Origin: Streptomyces violaceoruber
Lineage (GTDB): Bacteria > Actinomycetota > Actinomycetes > Streptomycetales > Streptomycetaceae
DNA: 64,000 nucleotides
Assembly: GCA_000720805.1 (NCBI GenBank)
Contig: JODI01000024.1
Span: 62,001-126,000 of the forward strand
Direction of reading: 5' to 3'
Under the pieces are notes generated by a model, which saw nothing but the letters and a program-made list of their open reading frames with translations, was not told where the DNA came from and did not search any database. The stretch's first letter is position 1; each line of letters opens with the position of its first letter. The position numbers were made by a program, and so were the translations under genes. This document shows, piece by piece, positions 23,580-36,011 of the stretch.

Positions 23580-24413
23580 TCAGTTCGCCCGCACCAGGAT
23601 GCGGTCACCCACGAGGGAGTTCACCGTCGCACCGGTCCTCACGTTCGGGCAGTACTTGGTCTGTTTGGAGTTGACCGAGGTGACGTACTGCACGCCCAGG
23701 CCAGGTTGCTCGAACGCCGGAGCGACAGGCCCGGTGCACACGAGGACGTCCTGCTTCACCCGGTACAGGTGGTAGTTGTAGGGGTACCGCGGGTCCTCGG
23801 TGTTGAGATTGGACGGCGGGATCGAGCGTTCACCGTACTTGGCACCGGCCGGCGCGAGGAACTTGCCGAACTCGTTGCCGAAGCGGTCCAGGAGCTGGCC
23901 GGCCTTGAGGGTGATCTCGGCCGCGATGACGTTCCCGTTGCTGTCGTGGGCGAAGCCGTCGTCCGGGACCAGCGAGTACTTCCAGTCGCCCAGCCCGGAG
24001 TTGAGAGTCGGGTCCCACCACTTGTTGAGGAACTCCACCGGTGTGAGGGCGCCGAACCGGTCGTAGCCTCTGAGGATGTTGCCGAGGATCCCGGTGCGCG
24101 GCAACTGGGCGGCGCCGAACCGCCAGTCGTTGCACACGTAGGGCGTGTGGGCGTAGGGGTAGGGCGACGGCACCAGCCCCAGGCAGCGCGTCGTCGGGCC
24201 GTCCGCCGCGGACCCGGAGTGCTGTTGCTGCCGGTTGCCCGCGTCGGCTGCCTGGCCTCCCGCCGACGGTGGGTCGGGAACCGCCTTCGGCACGGGGCGA
24301 TCGGCGGTGGATGTCTGCGTGTCCACGGCGGCGGACGGAGGAGCACCGAGCAGAAGGGAACCGGCAAGGCCGGCAGTCGCCGCCACGCTCGCAGTCCATC
24401 GACGGATTGCCAC
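23580..24413 (-). CDS. Secreted TNT-domain protein (NAD+ glycohydrolase toxin)
   Basis: This 277-aa exported protein has a signal peptide (VAIRRWTASVAATAG to about residue 30), a low-complexity linker rich in Pro, Ala and Gln (30-75) and a C-terminal TNT domain (about 165-277). TNT is the fold of the tuberculosis necrotizing toxin, which hydrolyses NAD+. The signature stretch runs LLDRFGNEFGKFLAPAGAKYGERSIPP, then YNYHLYRVKQDVLVCTG and FEQPGLGVQYVT. The central part (75-160) is compact with two cysteines and no known family. GTG 24413 is preceded by GGGAGG 6 bases upstream, so I prefer it to the ATG at 24437. The next gene probably encodes the matching immunity protein. Confidence 0.82.
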   Translation of the reverse strand: MAIRRWTASVAATAGLAGSLLLGAPPSAAVDTQTSTADRPVPKAVPDPPSAGGQAADAGNRQQQHSGSAADGPTTRCLGLVPSPYPYAHTPYVCNDWRFGAAQLPRTGILGNILRGYDRFGALTPVEFLNKWWDPTLNSGLGDWKYSLVPDDGFAHDSNGNVIAAEITLKAGQLLDRFGNEFGKFLAPAGAKYGERSIPPSNLNTEDPRYPYNYHLYRVKQDVLVCTGPVAPAFEQPGLGVQYVTSVNSKQTKYCPNVRTGATVNSLVGDRILVRAN

Positions 24414-24773
24414 TGGTACCTCCCATGATCGAGTCACGGGGCGTCAGGAGCGCCCCGAGTCATCACAGAAGCTCCGCCGAGACACAGCAACACAGGCGGG
24501 CCGAACGGGCCCACCCGCCACTCGACCGGGTCCACGCCTGACTCGGAACGGCGTGTCGCCGCGGGATGCACGAGCGTCCCCCGACCGCACCACGAACTGC
24601 CCGCACCCTCGTCACGGGCATGAGTGAGCCGTCTGGTTCACCAGCCGTGCTGGTCCGACGGCGACCGCGGCCCGGCGCGGGTCACCCCCTCGATCCGCCC
24701 CCCGGCGGCAGCCGACGACATCGGCACCGTCCATCGCCCGGCCCCGGCTTGCGCGCGTGTGCCGGACGACGCG
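24414..24773. other. Intergenic region, nothing recognised
   Basis: These 360 bases between the toxin gene start and the amidotransferase stop carry the toxin promoter. No gene, repeat or clear hairpin was recognised. Confidence 0.4.
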
Positions 24774-25610
24774 TCATACCGGTTCCGGCGCGAAGGGACA
24801 CAGCTCGTCGGCTCCGGCGTGTACGACGCCGTAGCTGCTCTCGGGCACCTCGTTCCAGGCGCCGGGCAGATCACCGAGGGGCTCGGACACGATGAGGTGG
24901 GTTTCGTCGGACACTTCCCGCAGGAACGCGACGTCGGGGTGCAGCTTGCGCAGTGTGTCCACGCGGGTGCTGTAGAACAACGACCGGGAGGTGCCCTGGG
25001 TCGAGTAGCGGAAGGCCCACAGGCGTTCGCCGTCGGTCACGGCGATGGTCATCTGGAGCGGGAACTCGATCCCGTGCTCGCGGCCGCTGCGCTCCACCAG
25101 TCCCACCATCCGGGCCACGGCGCCCGGCGGATCCTGCTCCAGGCCGAGGGTGAGCGCCAGGTAGAACATCGTCTCCGAGTCCGTCGTTCCCTCGATGTCG
25201 GAGTACAGCTCGGGGTCGACCTGCAGGGTCAGGTCGCGGCGCACGAGGTGGAAATCAGTGATGCCGCCGTTGTGCATCCACATCCAGCGGCCGTACCGGA
25301 AGGGGTGGCAGTTCGACTGCTGCACCGCCGTGCCGGTCGACGCCCGTATGTGGGCGAAGAACAACGGGGAGCGGACATGATCCGCGATCTCCCGCAGGTT
25401 GCGGTTGTTCCAGGCGGGGCCGACGTCCCTGAGCAGGGCGGGGGTGCCGATGCCTTCCTGCGGGTACCATCCGACGCCGAAACCGTCGCCGTTCGTCGTC
25501 TCGACACCCAGTCTGGAGTGGAGGCTCTGATCGATCAGCGAGTGAGCCGGTTTGTAGAGGATGGTGTCGAGCAGCAGGGGTGTTCCCGAGTAAGCGAGCC
25601 ATCGGCACAT
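24774..25610 (-). CDS. Class II glutamine amidotransferase
   Basis: This 278-aa protein has an N-terminal nucleophile glutamine amidohydrolase fold of the GATase type II family (EgtC/YafJ-like). After removal of Met1, Cys2 becomes the catalytic nucleophile (MCRWLAYSG). Further motifs are the NGDGFGVGWYP loop, FAHIRAST, QQSNCHPFRYGRWMWMHNGGI (oxyanion and glutamine-binding segment) and TDSETMFYLAL. It releases ammonia from glutamine for a partner enzyme or hydrolyses a gamma-glutamyl compound. No egtABD gene lies nearby, so I do not assign it to ergothioneine synthesis. AGGTGATC precedes the start. Confidence 0.88.
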   Translation of the reverse strand: MCRWLAYSGTPLLLDTILYKPAHSLIDQSLHSRLGVETTNGDGFGVGWYPQEGIGTPALLRDVGPAWNNRNLREIADHVRSPLFFAHIRASTGTAVQQSNCHPFRYGRWMWMHNGGITDFHLVRRDLTLQVDPELYSDIEGTTDSETMFYLALTLGLEQDPPGAVARMVGLVERSGREHGIEFPLQMTIAVTDGERLWAFRYSTQGTSRSLFYSTRVDTLRKLHPDVAFLREVSDETHLIVSEPLGDLPGAWNEVPESSYGVVHAGADELCPFAPEPV

Positions 25611-25961
25611 GAGCGATCACCTGTCCTACCTGCAGACTCCGGGAACACCATGAGGTCTCCCACTCATTTTCGCCTCCCTCGTCCCGCATCGCCATGCGGG
25701 CGCGGACCGGGCGCCGGTGCACCGGGCTCGGAGTCGTCGGCCGGGATGCGAGGTGCTTCCCGCCGTCGGATGGTGGAGTCATGAACCGGTCCGCGGCCGG
25801 GGTCGCGGTGCCCGCGCGCCGACCGGTCGCAGGGTGCTTTCGTCCGACGCCGGGTACACGACAGCTCCGGTGTCTGTCGGGCCGGCCGGGTCCCGGCCTG
25901 TCTCGTGTGCGTCGCCCGCTTCCTGAGGGCGTGCCGTCCGAACGCCCAAGGAGAGATCGTG
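25611..25961. other. Divergent intergenic region
   Basis: This 351-bp stretch separates the amidotransferase (minus) and the SDR gene (plus) and should hold both promoters. AAGGAGAG at 25948-25955 is the SDR ribosome binding site. No gene or strong repeat was recognised. Confidence 0.4.
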
Positions 25962-26798
25962 GTGGCAGCGAAAGTCGAGAACCGTGGGACGACGTCCGCG
26001 CAGCTTCTCAGGGGCCAGAAGGCGCTGGTGACCGGTGCCAACTCGGGTATCGGCCTGGCGACCGCCGTGGCCCTGGGCCGGGCCGGGGCGGACGTCGTGG
26101 TGAACTACGTCGTCGGTGCGCACGAGGCGGAGAACGTCGTGAAGGAGATCGAGGGCTTCGGAGTGCGCGCCTACGCCCATGAGGCCGACGTGTCCGACGA
26201 GGACCAGGTGACCGCCATGGTCGCGCGGATGGTCGAGGAGTTCGGCACCATCGACATCATGGTGGCCAACGCGGGCCTCCAGCGGGACGCGGCCCTCACG
26301 GAGATGACGCTCGCCCAGTGGCAGAAGGTCATCGACGTCAACCTGACCGGCCAGTTCCTGTGCGCGCGGGAGGCCGCCAAGGAGTTCATCCGGCGCGGCG
26401 TGGTGGAGGAGGTGTCCCGTTCGGCGGGGAAGATCATCTGCATGAGTTCGGTCCACCAGATCGTCCCGTGGGCGGGGCACGTGAACTACGCCTCCTCCAA
26501 GGGCGGTGTCGGCATGCTGATGCAGACCCTCGCCCAGGAGCTGGCGCCCCAGCGGATCAGGGTCAACGCGGTGGCGCCCGGCGCCATCCGCACGCCGATC
26601 AACCGCGACGCCTGGTCCACCCCCGAGGCCGAGGCCGAGCTGCTGCGCCTGATCCCGTACCGCCGCGTGGGCGACCCGGACGACATCGCCAACGCCGTCG
26701 TCGCCATGGCGTCCGACCTGCTCGACTACGTCGTCGGCAGCACCCTCTACGTCGACGGCGGGATGACGCTGTTTCCGGGCTTCGCCACCGGGGGCTGA
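25962..26798 (+). CDS. SDR family oxidoreductase (glucose 1-dehydrogenase-like)
   Basis: This 278-aa classical short-chain dehydrogenase has the cofactor motif TGANSGIG (residues 24-31), NAG in VANAGLQ and Asn127. The catalytic segment MSSVHQ...NYASSK has Ser162/163, Tyr176 and Lys180. The C-terminal VNAVAPGAIRTPIN and LYVDGGMTLFPGF stretches are typical of the glucose 1-dehydrogenase-like group. It reduces or oxidises a carbonyl/hydroxyl with NAD(P)H; the substrate is not defined by sequence. The start is GTG 25962 (or GTG 25959), following AAGGAGAG. It converges on a GMC oxidoreductase relic and the GH15 gene. Confidence 0.88.
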   Translation: MAAKVENRGTTSAQLLRGQKALVTGANSGIGLATAVALGRAGADVVVNYVVGAHEAENVVKEIEGFGVRAYAHEADVSDEDQVTAMVARMVEEFGTIDIMVANAGLQRDAALTEMTLAQWQKVIDVNLTGQFLCAREAAKEFIRRGVVEEVSRSAGKIICMSSVHQIVPWAGHVNYASSKGGVGMLMQTLAQELAPQRIRVNAVAPGAIRTPINRDAWSTPEAEAELLRLIPYRRVGDPDDIANAVVAMASDLLDYVVGSTLYVDGGMTLFPGFATGG

Positions 26799-26881
26799 CC
26801 TCCGATGCGGGATCACGTCACGTCCGGAGCACCGGCCGGTCCGGCGCTGGTGCTGCCCCGCCGGCTCGACACGCTGGGTGG

Positions 26882-27007
26882 TCAGTTCAGCCGGGCGGCG
26901 ATGGGGTCGCCGACCCGCGGGGCGATGGGGGTCAGGGGCGGGGTCACCGCGCCGATGCCGGGAAGGAAACCGGTGTCCACGACATGGAGGTTGCCGAGGT
27001 CGTGGGC
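26882..27007 (-). pseudogene. C-terminal relic of a GMC oxidoreductase, in frame after GH15
   Basis: Directly after the GH15 stop codon and in the same frame, 41 codons read HDLGNLHVVDTGFLPGIGAV, then TPPLTPIA and RVGDPIAARLN before a TGA. This is the characteristic FAD-domain end of glucose-methanol-choline oxidoreductases (NLxVVDxSxxPxxxxVNPxxT). There is no start, and the rest of the enzyme is missing, so it is a deletion remnant. Only stop-codon readthrough could add it to GH15, and I see no evidence for that. Confidence 0.65.
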
Positions 27008-28834
27008 TCAGCGCCGGTTCGCCGCGTCGAGCGCCCCGTCGAGGGTGCCGGCGGCCATGATCAAGGACAGGTGGGTGAACGCCTGGGGGAAGTTGCCCAG
27101 TTGCTCTCCGCTCGGACCGACCTCCTCGGCGAACAGGCCGACGTGGTTGGCGTACGTCTGCATCTTCTCGAAGGTGTAGCGGGCCTGGGGGAGCCGTCCC
27201 GCCCGGGCCAGTGCGTCGACGTAGAGGAAGGTGCACAGGCTGAAGGTGCCCTCGGAGCCGCGCAACCCGTCCGGTGAGGCCGCCGGGTCGTAGCGGTAGA
27301 CGAGGCTGTCGGAGACGAGTTTGCGGTCCATCGCGTCGAGCGTGGTGAGCCAGGCCGGGTCCCTCGGGGCGATGAATCCGACCATCGGCATGAGCAGCAG
27401 GGAGGCGTCCAGGACGTCGCCGCCGTAGTGCTGGACGAAGGCGTTCTCCCGCTCGCTCCAGCCGCGTTCCATGACCTGCTCGAAGACGGTGTCCCTGGCG
27501 CCGCGCCACTTCTCCACGTCGGCGGGCCTGCGGAAGTGCTCGGCCATGCGCAGCCCCTGGTCGAAGGCGACCCAGGACATCACGCGGCTGTACGTGAAGT
27601 CCTGGCGCCCGCCGCGGGTCTCCCAGATGCCCTCGTCCGGCCGGTCCCAGTGGTCGGCGAGCCAGTCCAGCGTCCTGGCCAGTGCTTTCCATCCCCGGTA
27701 CGTGCTCTGCTGTGCGATGCCGCGGCCCTGGCCCTGGGACACCGCGTGCAGGACCTCGCCGTAGATGTCCAGTTGGAGCTGGTCCGCGGCCCCGTTCCCG
27801 ACGCGGACGGGGGAGGAGCCGCGGTAGCCCTCGAAATGTTCGAGTGTCTCCTCCGGCAGGTCGGGGCTGCCGTCGATCCGGTACATCGTCTGGAGCGGCT
27901 CCTCCTCCTTGCCCTCCCGCTCGTGCAGCCTCTCCACGAGCCAGTGCACGAAGGCGGCGGCCTCGTCGACGAAGCCCAGGTCCAGCATGGCCCCCACGGA
28001 CAGCGCGCCGTCGCGTACCCAGGTGAACCGGTAGTCCCAGTTGCGCTCTCCGCCCACCTGCTCGGGCAGCCCCATGGTCGCCGCCGCGACGAGGGCGCCG
28101 GTGGGGGCGTAGGTGAGGAGCTTGAGGGTGATGACCGAACGGTGCACCAACTCGGGCCAGCGGCCCCGGTAGCGGGACTGACGCAGCCAGTCCTGCCAGA
28201 AGCGGCCGGTGTCGTCGACCTGTGCGGTGAGCCCGTCGACCGTGAGTGGTGCGGGTGCCTCGCCGCCGGGCGCGCACACGGTGAACACGGCGCCGCCCGA
28301 CTCGCCGGCGTTCAGCGTCACCCTGCCGGTTGCGTCCCGGCCGTCCCGCTCCAGCGGGAAGGAGGTCTGCAGATGCGCGTCCGTGCCCGGGGACCGGAAC
28401 AGGCCGGTGTACTCGCCGAGCTCCAGCCGGTGCTCGGCGCGGCCGTAGTCGAAGCGCGGCCGGCACTCCAGCGTGAAGTCGACGGTTCCCCGCACGGCCC
28501 GCACGACGCGTACCAGGGTGTGGCGGTCGGTGGCGGTGCGGCTTCGGTCGGCGGGCATGAAGTCGACCACCTCGCCCACCCCGTCCGGTGACATGAAACG
28601 GGTCACCAGAATCGCCGTGTCGGGGTAGTAGAGCTGCTTGCAGATCGCGTCGGGGCGCTCGGGCGCGAGCCGGAGGTACCCGCCGCCGTCGTGGTCGAGG
28701 AGGGCGGCGAAGATGCTGGGGGAGTCGAACCGGGGAGCGGCGAACCAGTCCACGACCCCCTGCGACGAGACGAGCGCGGCGGTCTGCAGGTCACCAACCA
28801 GGCCGTGATCGGCGATGGGAGGGTAGCGGTCCAT
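27008..28834 (-). CDS. GH15 family glucoamylase/trehalase-like protein
   Basis: This 608-aa cytoplasmic glycoside hydrolase of family 15 starts with PPIADHGLVGDLQTAALVSSQGVVDWFAAPRFDSPS, the standard start of the actinobacterial members. A beta-sandwich N-terminal domain (to about 230) is followed by an alpha/alpha barrel with NWDYRFTWVRDGALSVGAML, QLQLDIYGEVLHAV and the C-terminal SEGTFSLCTFLYVDALARAG and GNFPQAFTHLSLI. The glutamates in GEVL and SEGTF are the probable acid and base. Actinobacterial members of this length include trehalases and alpha-glucan hydrolases, and sequence reading alone does not decide between them. The gene converges with the SDR gene, and its 3' end abuts the GMC relic. 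Confidence 0.88.
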   Translation of the reverse strand: MDRYPPIADHGLVGDLQTAALVSSQGVVDWFAAPRFDSPSIFAALLDHDGGGYLRLAPERPDAICKQLYYPDTAILVTRFMSPDGVGEVVDFMPADRSRTATDRHTLVRVVRAVRGTVDFTLECRPRFDYGRAEHRLELGEYTGLFRSPGTDAHLQTSFPLERDGRDATGRVTLNAGESGGAVFTVCAPGGEAPAPLTVDGLTAQVDDTGRFWQDWLRQSRYRGRWPELVHRSVITLKLLTYAPTGALVAAATMGLPEQVGGERNWDYRFTWVRDGALSVGAMLDLGFVDEAAAFVHWLVERLHEREGKEEEPLQTMYRIDGSPDLPEETLEHFEGYRGSSPVRVGNGAADQLQLDIYGEVLHAVSQGQGRGIAQQSTYRGWKALARTLDWLADHWDRPDEGIWETRGGRQDFTYSRVMSWVAFDQGLRMAEHFRRPADVEKWRGARDTVFEQVMERGWSERENAFVQHYGGDVLDASLLLMPMVGFIAPRDPAWLTTLDAMDRKLVSDSLVYRYDPAASPDGLRGSEGTFSLCTFLYVDALARAGRLPQARYTFEKMQTYANHVGLFAEEVGPSGEQLGNFPQAFTHLSLIMAAGTLDGALDAANRR

Positions 28835-29016
28835 GGCGGCTCCGAAGTCCCGGAAACGGCCCCCTGCCGTCCACTATCGGCTACTCGGGTGGTCGCTGCG
28901 CGTCGGCAGCGGACGACGACCGCTCGCCCACGGCAGCCGGGCCGGGCCCTCTTCGGCGGCTTGCCGGGCGGGCGGCGGCTGAGGCTGTCGCCCACCCGGA
29001 GCCGTGCTGCCCCGCC

Positions 29017-32271
<3,255 letters not shown>

Positions 32272-32490
32272 ACGTGCTCCCGGTGTTACTGGGGTTACGG
32301 AGGGAACAACTCCGCGCACAGTGCTACAGGAGCTCACGCAGCCGGGCAATGTTCCAGACAGGATTCAACAGAAGATTGCATCGCGCTCGTGCTGGTCAAA
32401 CTCTGCCCCGGCGCCGCATCAGACGGCCCCGGCAAGGGGGTTGTGGGGAAAGCCGCGCTCACCCTGGAACCGACCGGCACGTCGCTGCGG

Positions 32491-32665
32491 CCCGTGCCGG
32501 GCTGCCCCCCGGTCGTGTGTCGGGCTGCCCCCGGCCGTCTGCTGGGCCGCCCTCTGCCGTCTGCCGGGCTGCCCCCGGCGGCCGTCTGCCGGGCTGCCCC
32601 CGGCCGTGTGTCGGGCTGCCCTCCCGCCGTCTGCCGGGCTGCCCCGGCCCGTCTGCCGCCCGGTG
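32491..32665. repeat. Degenerate tandem repeats, about 22-26 bp unit
   Basis: About seven imperfect copies of a unit close to CCGTCTGCCGGGCTGCCCCC follow one another, with variants such as GTGTGTCGGGCTGCC. They fill the middle of the 517-bp gap (32272-32788) between GH59 and the next gene. They contain no credible coding sequence. The unit is extremely G/C-rich and could fold on either strand. Confidence 0.75.
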
Positions 32666-32713
32666 GCGCGCGCCCGCGACGGCCGCCTCGAACAGGTCGC
32701 ACTATGGATGAAA

Positions 32714-32740
32714 CGGGAGATGTTGTGACACATGCTCCCG
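32714..32740. promoter_or_regulatory. Interrupted inverted repeat upstream of the membrane-protein gene
   Basis: CGGGAG-ATGT and ACAT-G-CTCCCG face each other across a 6-base spacer, 49 bases before the start at 32789. CTCCCGT then repeats directly at 32749. It is a plausible regulator site but no cognate regulator is evident. Confidence 0.35.
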
Positions 32741-32788
32741 TACACGTGCTCCCGTGCGGGCGGTGGTGAACGGACGGAGGAGACGCCG

Positions 32789-33334
32789 ATGGCAGACCTC
32801 GGACCTGGAACGAACGTACCGCCCCGGGCGCGGCAGACACTCGCCCTGAGCGCCTGCCTGTGGCTGCTTCGCCTGCTCACCGCCGCCGGTCTGGCGGTGG
32901 ACGCCTATGTGCACGCGGATCTCGCCGCGAACTATCACCCGGCCGCCAGCACGATCGGCCAGGACGACCTGTTCCGCATCGAGGCCGCCGCCGCGGCACT
33001 GGCGGCCCTGCTGCTGCTCCTTTTCGGGACGCGGCCCCTCGTATGGGCGTACGCGCTGCTGGTGGCCGCGGCCGGTCTCGCCGCGGTGCTGCTCTACCGG
33101 TACGTCGACGTCGGCACCGTCGGCCCGCTGCCCGACATGTACGAGCCCCTCTGGTACCGGGAGAAGACCGCGTCCGCCGTCGCCGAGGCGGCGGCGACGC
33201 TCACCGCCGCCGCGGGGCTCCTCCTGGCCCGCCACCGGCGTAGACGACTCCGAGCAGCGGACGGGCCTACACGAGACGGGCGCCGCGGAGGAGCAGGAGG
33301 GCGACACCGGAGGCCGCCAGGCCCAGGCAGATGA
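32789..33334 (+). CDS. Small integral membrane protein
   Basis: This 181-aa protein has about four hydrophobic segments (residues about 18-40, 62-82, 84-106 and 128-150) and a conserved-looking loop HADLAANYHPAASTIGQDDLFRIEA, which suggests family III-like DoxX/DUF membrane proteins but is not diagnostic. The C-terminus is Arg/Gly-rich. CGGAGGAG lies before the ATG at 32789. The last 68 bases overlap, in convergent orientation, the 3' end of the UbiA gene, so the Arg-rich tail may be a by-product of that overlap. The function is unknown. Confidence 0.7.
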   Translation: MADLGPGTNVPPRARQTLALSACLWLLRLLTAAGLAVDAYVHADLAANYHPAASTIGQDDLFRIEAAAAALAALLLLLFGTRPLVWAYALLVAAAGLAAVLLYRYVDVGTVGPLPDMYEPLWYREKTASAVAEAAATLTAAAGLLLARHRRRRLRAADGPTRDGRRGGAGGRHRRPPGPGR

Positions 33335-34157
33335 GGAAGGGGGCACGGCTCCGCCCGGCCGGCCACAGGGCGACAGCGAGCGTGAGTACCCAGGTCGCCG
33401 CGAGCCCGGCTCGGGCGAGGAGGCCGACGGGTCCCGCCGGGCCCAGGACCAGCACGGTTGAGCCCGCGCCCAGCGCCGCCGCGGCCAGCGTCCGCGCGCC
33501 GCGGTGGCCGGCGCGTTGCGGCAGGCCGCGGATGTCCGCCGCGAGGTCGTCGCCGATGTCCGGCAGGACGTTCGCGGCGTGGGCGCCCACCCCCATGAGC
33601 GCGGCTCCGGCCGACGCCCACCAGGGGGGCCACGGACCGGCCGGCAGGGAGAGGGTGACGAACGCGGGCAGCAGCCCGAAGGCGACCGCGTACGGCAGCC
33701 ATGACCAGACGGTGCGCTTGAGGCCCAGGTTGTAGCCCCAGGCCGCGGCCACGCCGATCAGATGCGCGCTGCCCGCCTGCCATCCGTTCGCGAGGGAGAG
33801 CGGCACACAGGCCGCGAGGGCGCAACCCGCCGCGATCGTCACCGTCCGTGCGGAGACCGCCCCGGTTGCCAGGGGTTTGTCGTGGCGCGTGGCGGCCACG
33901 TCCCGGTCGGCGTCGATCAGGTCGTTGCTCCAGCCCACCGACAGCTGCCCGGCGAGTACCGCCGCCGCGCTCAGCACCGTACCGGCGCCGCCTCGCCCGG
34001 ATGCCGCGGCCAGCACGCCGACCAGCGCGGTCACGGCCACCGAGGGCGCGGGGTGAGCGGCCAGCAGCAGGGCGACGACCCGCCCGGCCCCGCTGCGGCG
34101 AGGCTCTGTCATGGCTGGGGCTGTCACCGGGGTTCCGACGCTGCGCACCCCCCGCAT
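33267..34157 (-). CDS. UbiA family prenyltransferase
   Basis: This 296-aa polytopic membrane protein of the UbiA superfamily transfers an isoprenoid chain to an aromatic or lipid-like acceptor. The first Asp-rich motif is NDLIDADRD (Asn78 to Asp86) and the second is DIGDDLAADIRG; both bind Mg2+-diphosphate. About eight helices are visible. The start is uncertain, because ATG 34157 lacks a clear binding site and an ATG at 34112 is an alternative. It is divergent from a type III polyketide synthase gene, with a 101-bp shared control region. The phenolic product of that synthase is therefore a likely acceptor (inference). Confidence 0.87.
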   Translation of the reverse strand: MRGVRSVGTPVTAPAMTEPRRSGAGRVVALLLAAHPAPSVAVTALVGVLAAASGRGGAGTVLSAAAVLAGQLSVGWSNDLIDADRDVAATRHDKPLATGAVSARTVTIAAGCALAACVPLSLANGWQAGSAHLIGVAAAWGYNLGLKRTVWSWLPYAVAFGLLPAFVTLSLPAGPWPPWWASAGAALMGVGAHAANVLPDIGDDLAADIRGLPQRAGHRGARTLAAAALGAGSTVLVLGPAGPVGLLARAGLAATWVLTLAVALWPAGRSRAPFLICLGLAASGVALLLLRGARLV

Positions 34158-34214
34158 GCTAGGCCCGGGCGACTCTTTCCCTCCGTTGCCGCACGCAGAA
34201 ATGCCAGGAGATAT

Positions 34215-34252
34215 GTGATGAGTGAGGATTCATCACAGTTCATCCCTATTCT
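34215..34252. promoter_or_regulatory. Inverted repeat and possible leaderless promoter of the type III PKS gene
   Basis: GTGATGA-N8-TCATCAC spans 34215-34236. Eleven bases further, TATTCT at 34247-34252 resembles a -10 box. The first ATG of the synthase (34259) lies only six bases beyond it and has no ribosome binding site, so the mRNA may be leaderless. The repeat would then cover the -35 region and be a good repressor site. Confidence 0.45.
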
Positions 34253-34258
34253 TGCCGG

Positions 34259-35455
<1,197 letters not shown>

Positions 35456-35462
35456 GTGAGGG

Positions 35463-36011
35463 ATGACCGCTTACACCGTACTGATCCTGCTGGTGGCCGC
35501 CGAGCGGGTCGCCGAGCTCGTCGTCGCGCGCCGCAACGCCGCCTGGAGCCGCGCGCACGGCGGCGTGGCGTACGGGGACGGCCACTACCCGGTGATGGTC
35601 GCCCTGCACACCGGACTGCTGGTGGGCTGCCTCGCCGAGACCCAGCTCGCGCCGCGGCCCTTCGAGCCGCTGCTCGGCTGGCCGATGCTGGCCCTCACGC
35701 TCGGGGCGCAGGCGCTGCGCTGGTGGTGCATCAGCACCCTCGGACCGCGCTGGAACACCCGCGTCATCGTCGTACCCGGCCTCCCGCTGGTCAGCGCCGG
35801 CCCCTACCGGGTGCTGCGCCACCCCAACTACGTCGCCGTGGTCGTGGAGGGACTCGCCCTGCCGCTGGTCCACGGAGCATGGCTGACCGCGACCTGCTTC
35901 ACCCTGCTCAACCTGCCGCTCCTGGCCGTCCGACTGCGCTGCGAGAACGCGGCACTGGCCCACTCCGCCCCGCCCGCGGCCCCCGCGGCCCCGCCGTGCT
36001 CGACCTGCTGA
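35463..36011 (+). CDS. Isoprenylcysteine carboxyl methyltransferase-like membrane methyltransferase (SrsB-type)
   Basis: This 182-aa membrane protein belongs to the ICMT/phospholipid methyltransferase-like group. It has several hydrophobic helices and the SAM-binding segment GPYRVLRHPNYVAVVVEGLALPL, with the preceding RWNTRVIVVPGLPLV strand. It starts 7 bases after the synthase stop, with GGTGAGGG as binding site. In the srs operon the corresponding enzyme O-methylates the phenolic lipid; the same role is inferred here. The 3' end overlaps the flavoprotein gene by 16 bases, and the tail is Ala/Pro-rich. Confidence 0.86.
   Translation: MTAYTVLILLVAAERVAELVVARRNAAWSRAHGGVAYGDGHYPVMVALHTGLLVGCLAETQLAPRPFEPLLGWPMLALTLGAQALRWWCISTLGPRWNTRVIVVPGLPLVSAGPYRVLRHPNYVAVVVEGLALPLVHGAWLTATCFTLLNLPLLAVRLRCENAALAHSAPPAAPAAPPCSTC

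Noticed and set aside
32491..32665. CRISPR array
   Set aside because: Units are imperfect and contiguous with no unique spacers, and no cas genes are present.
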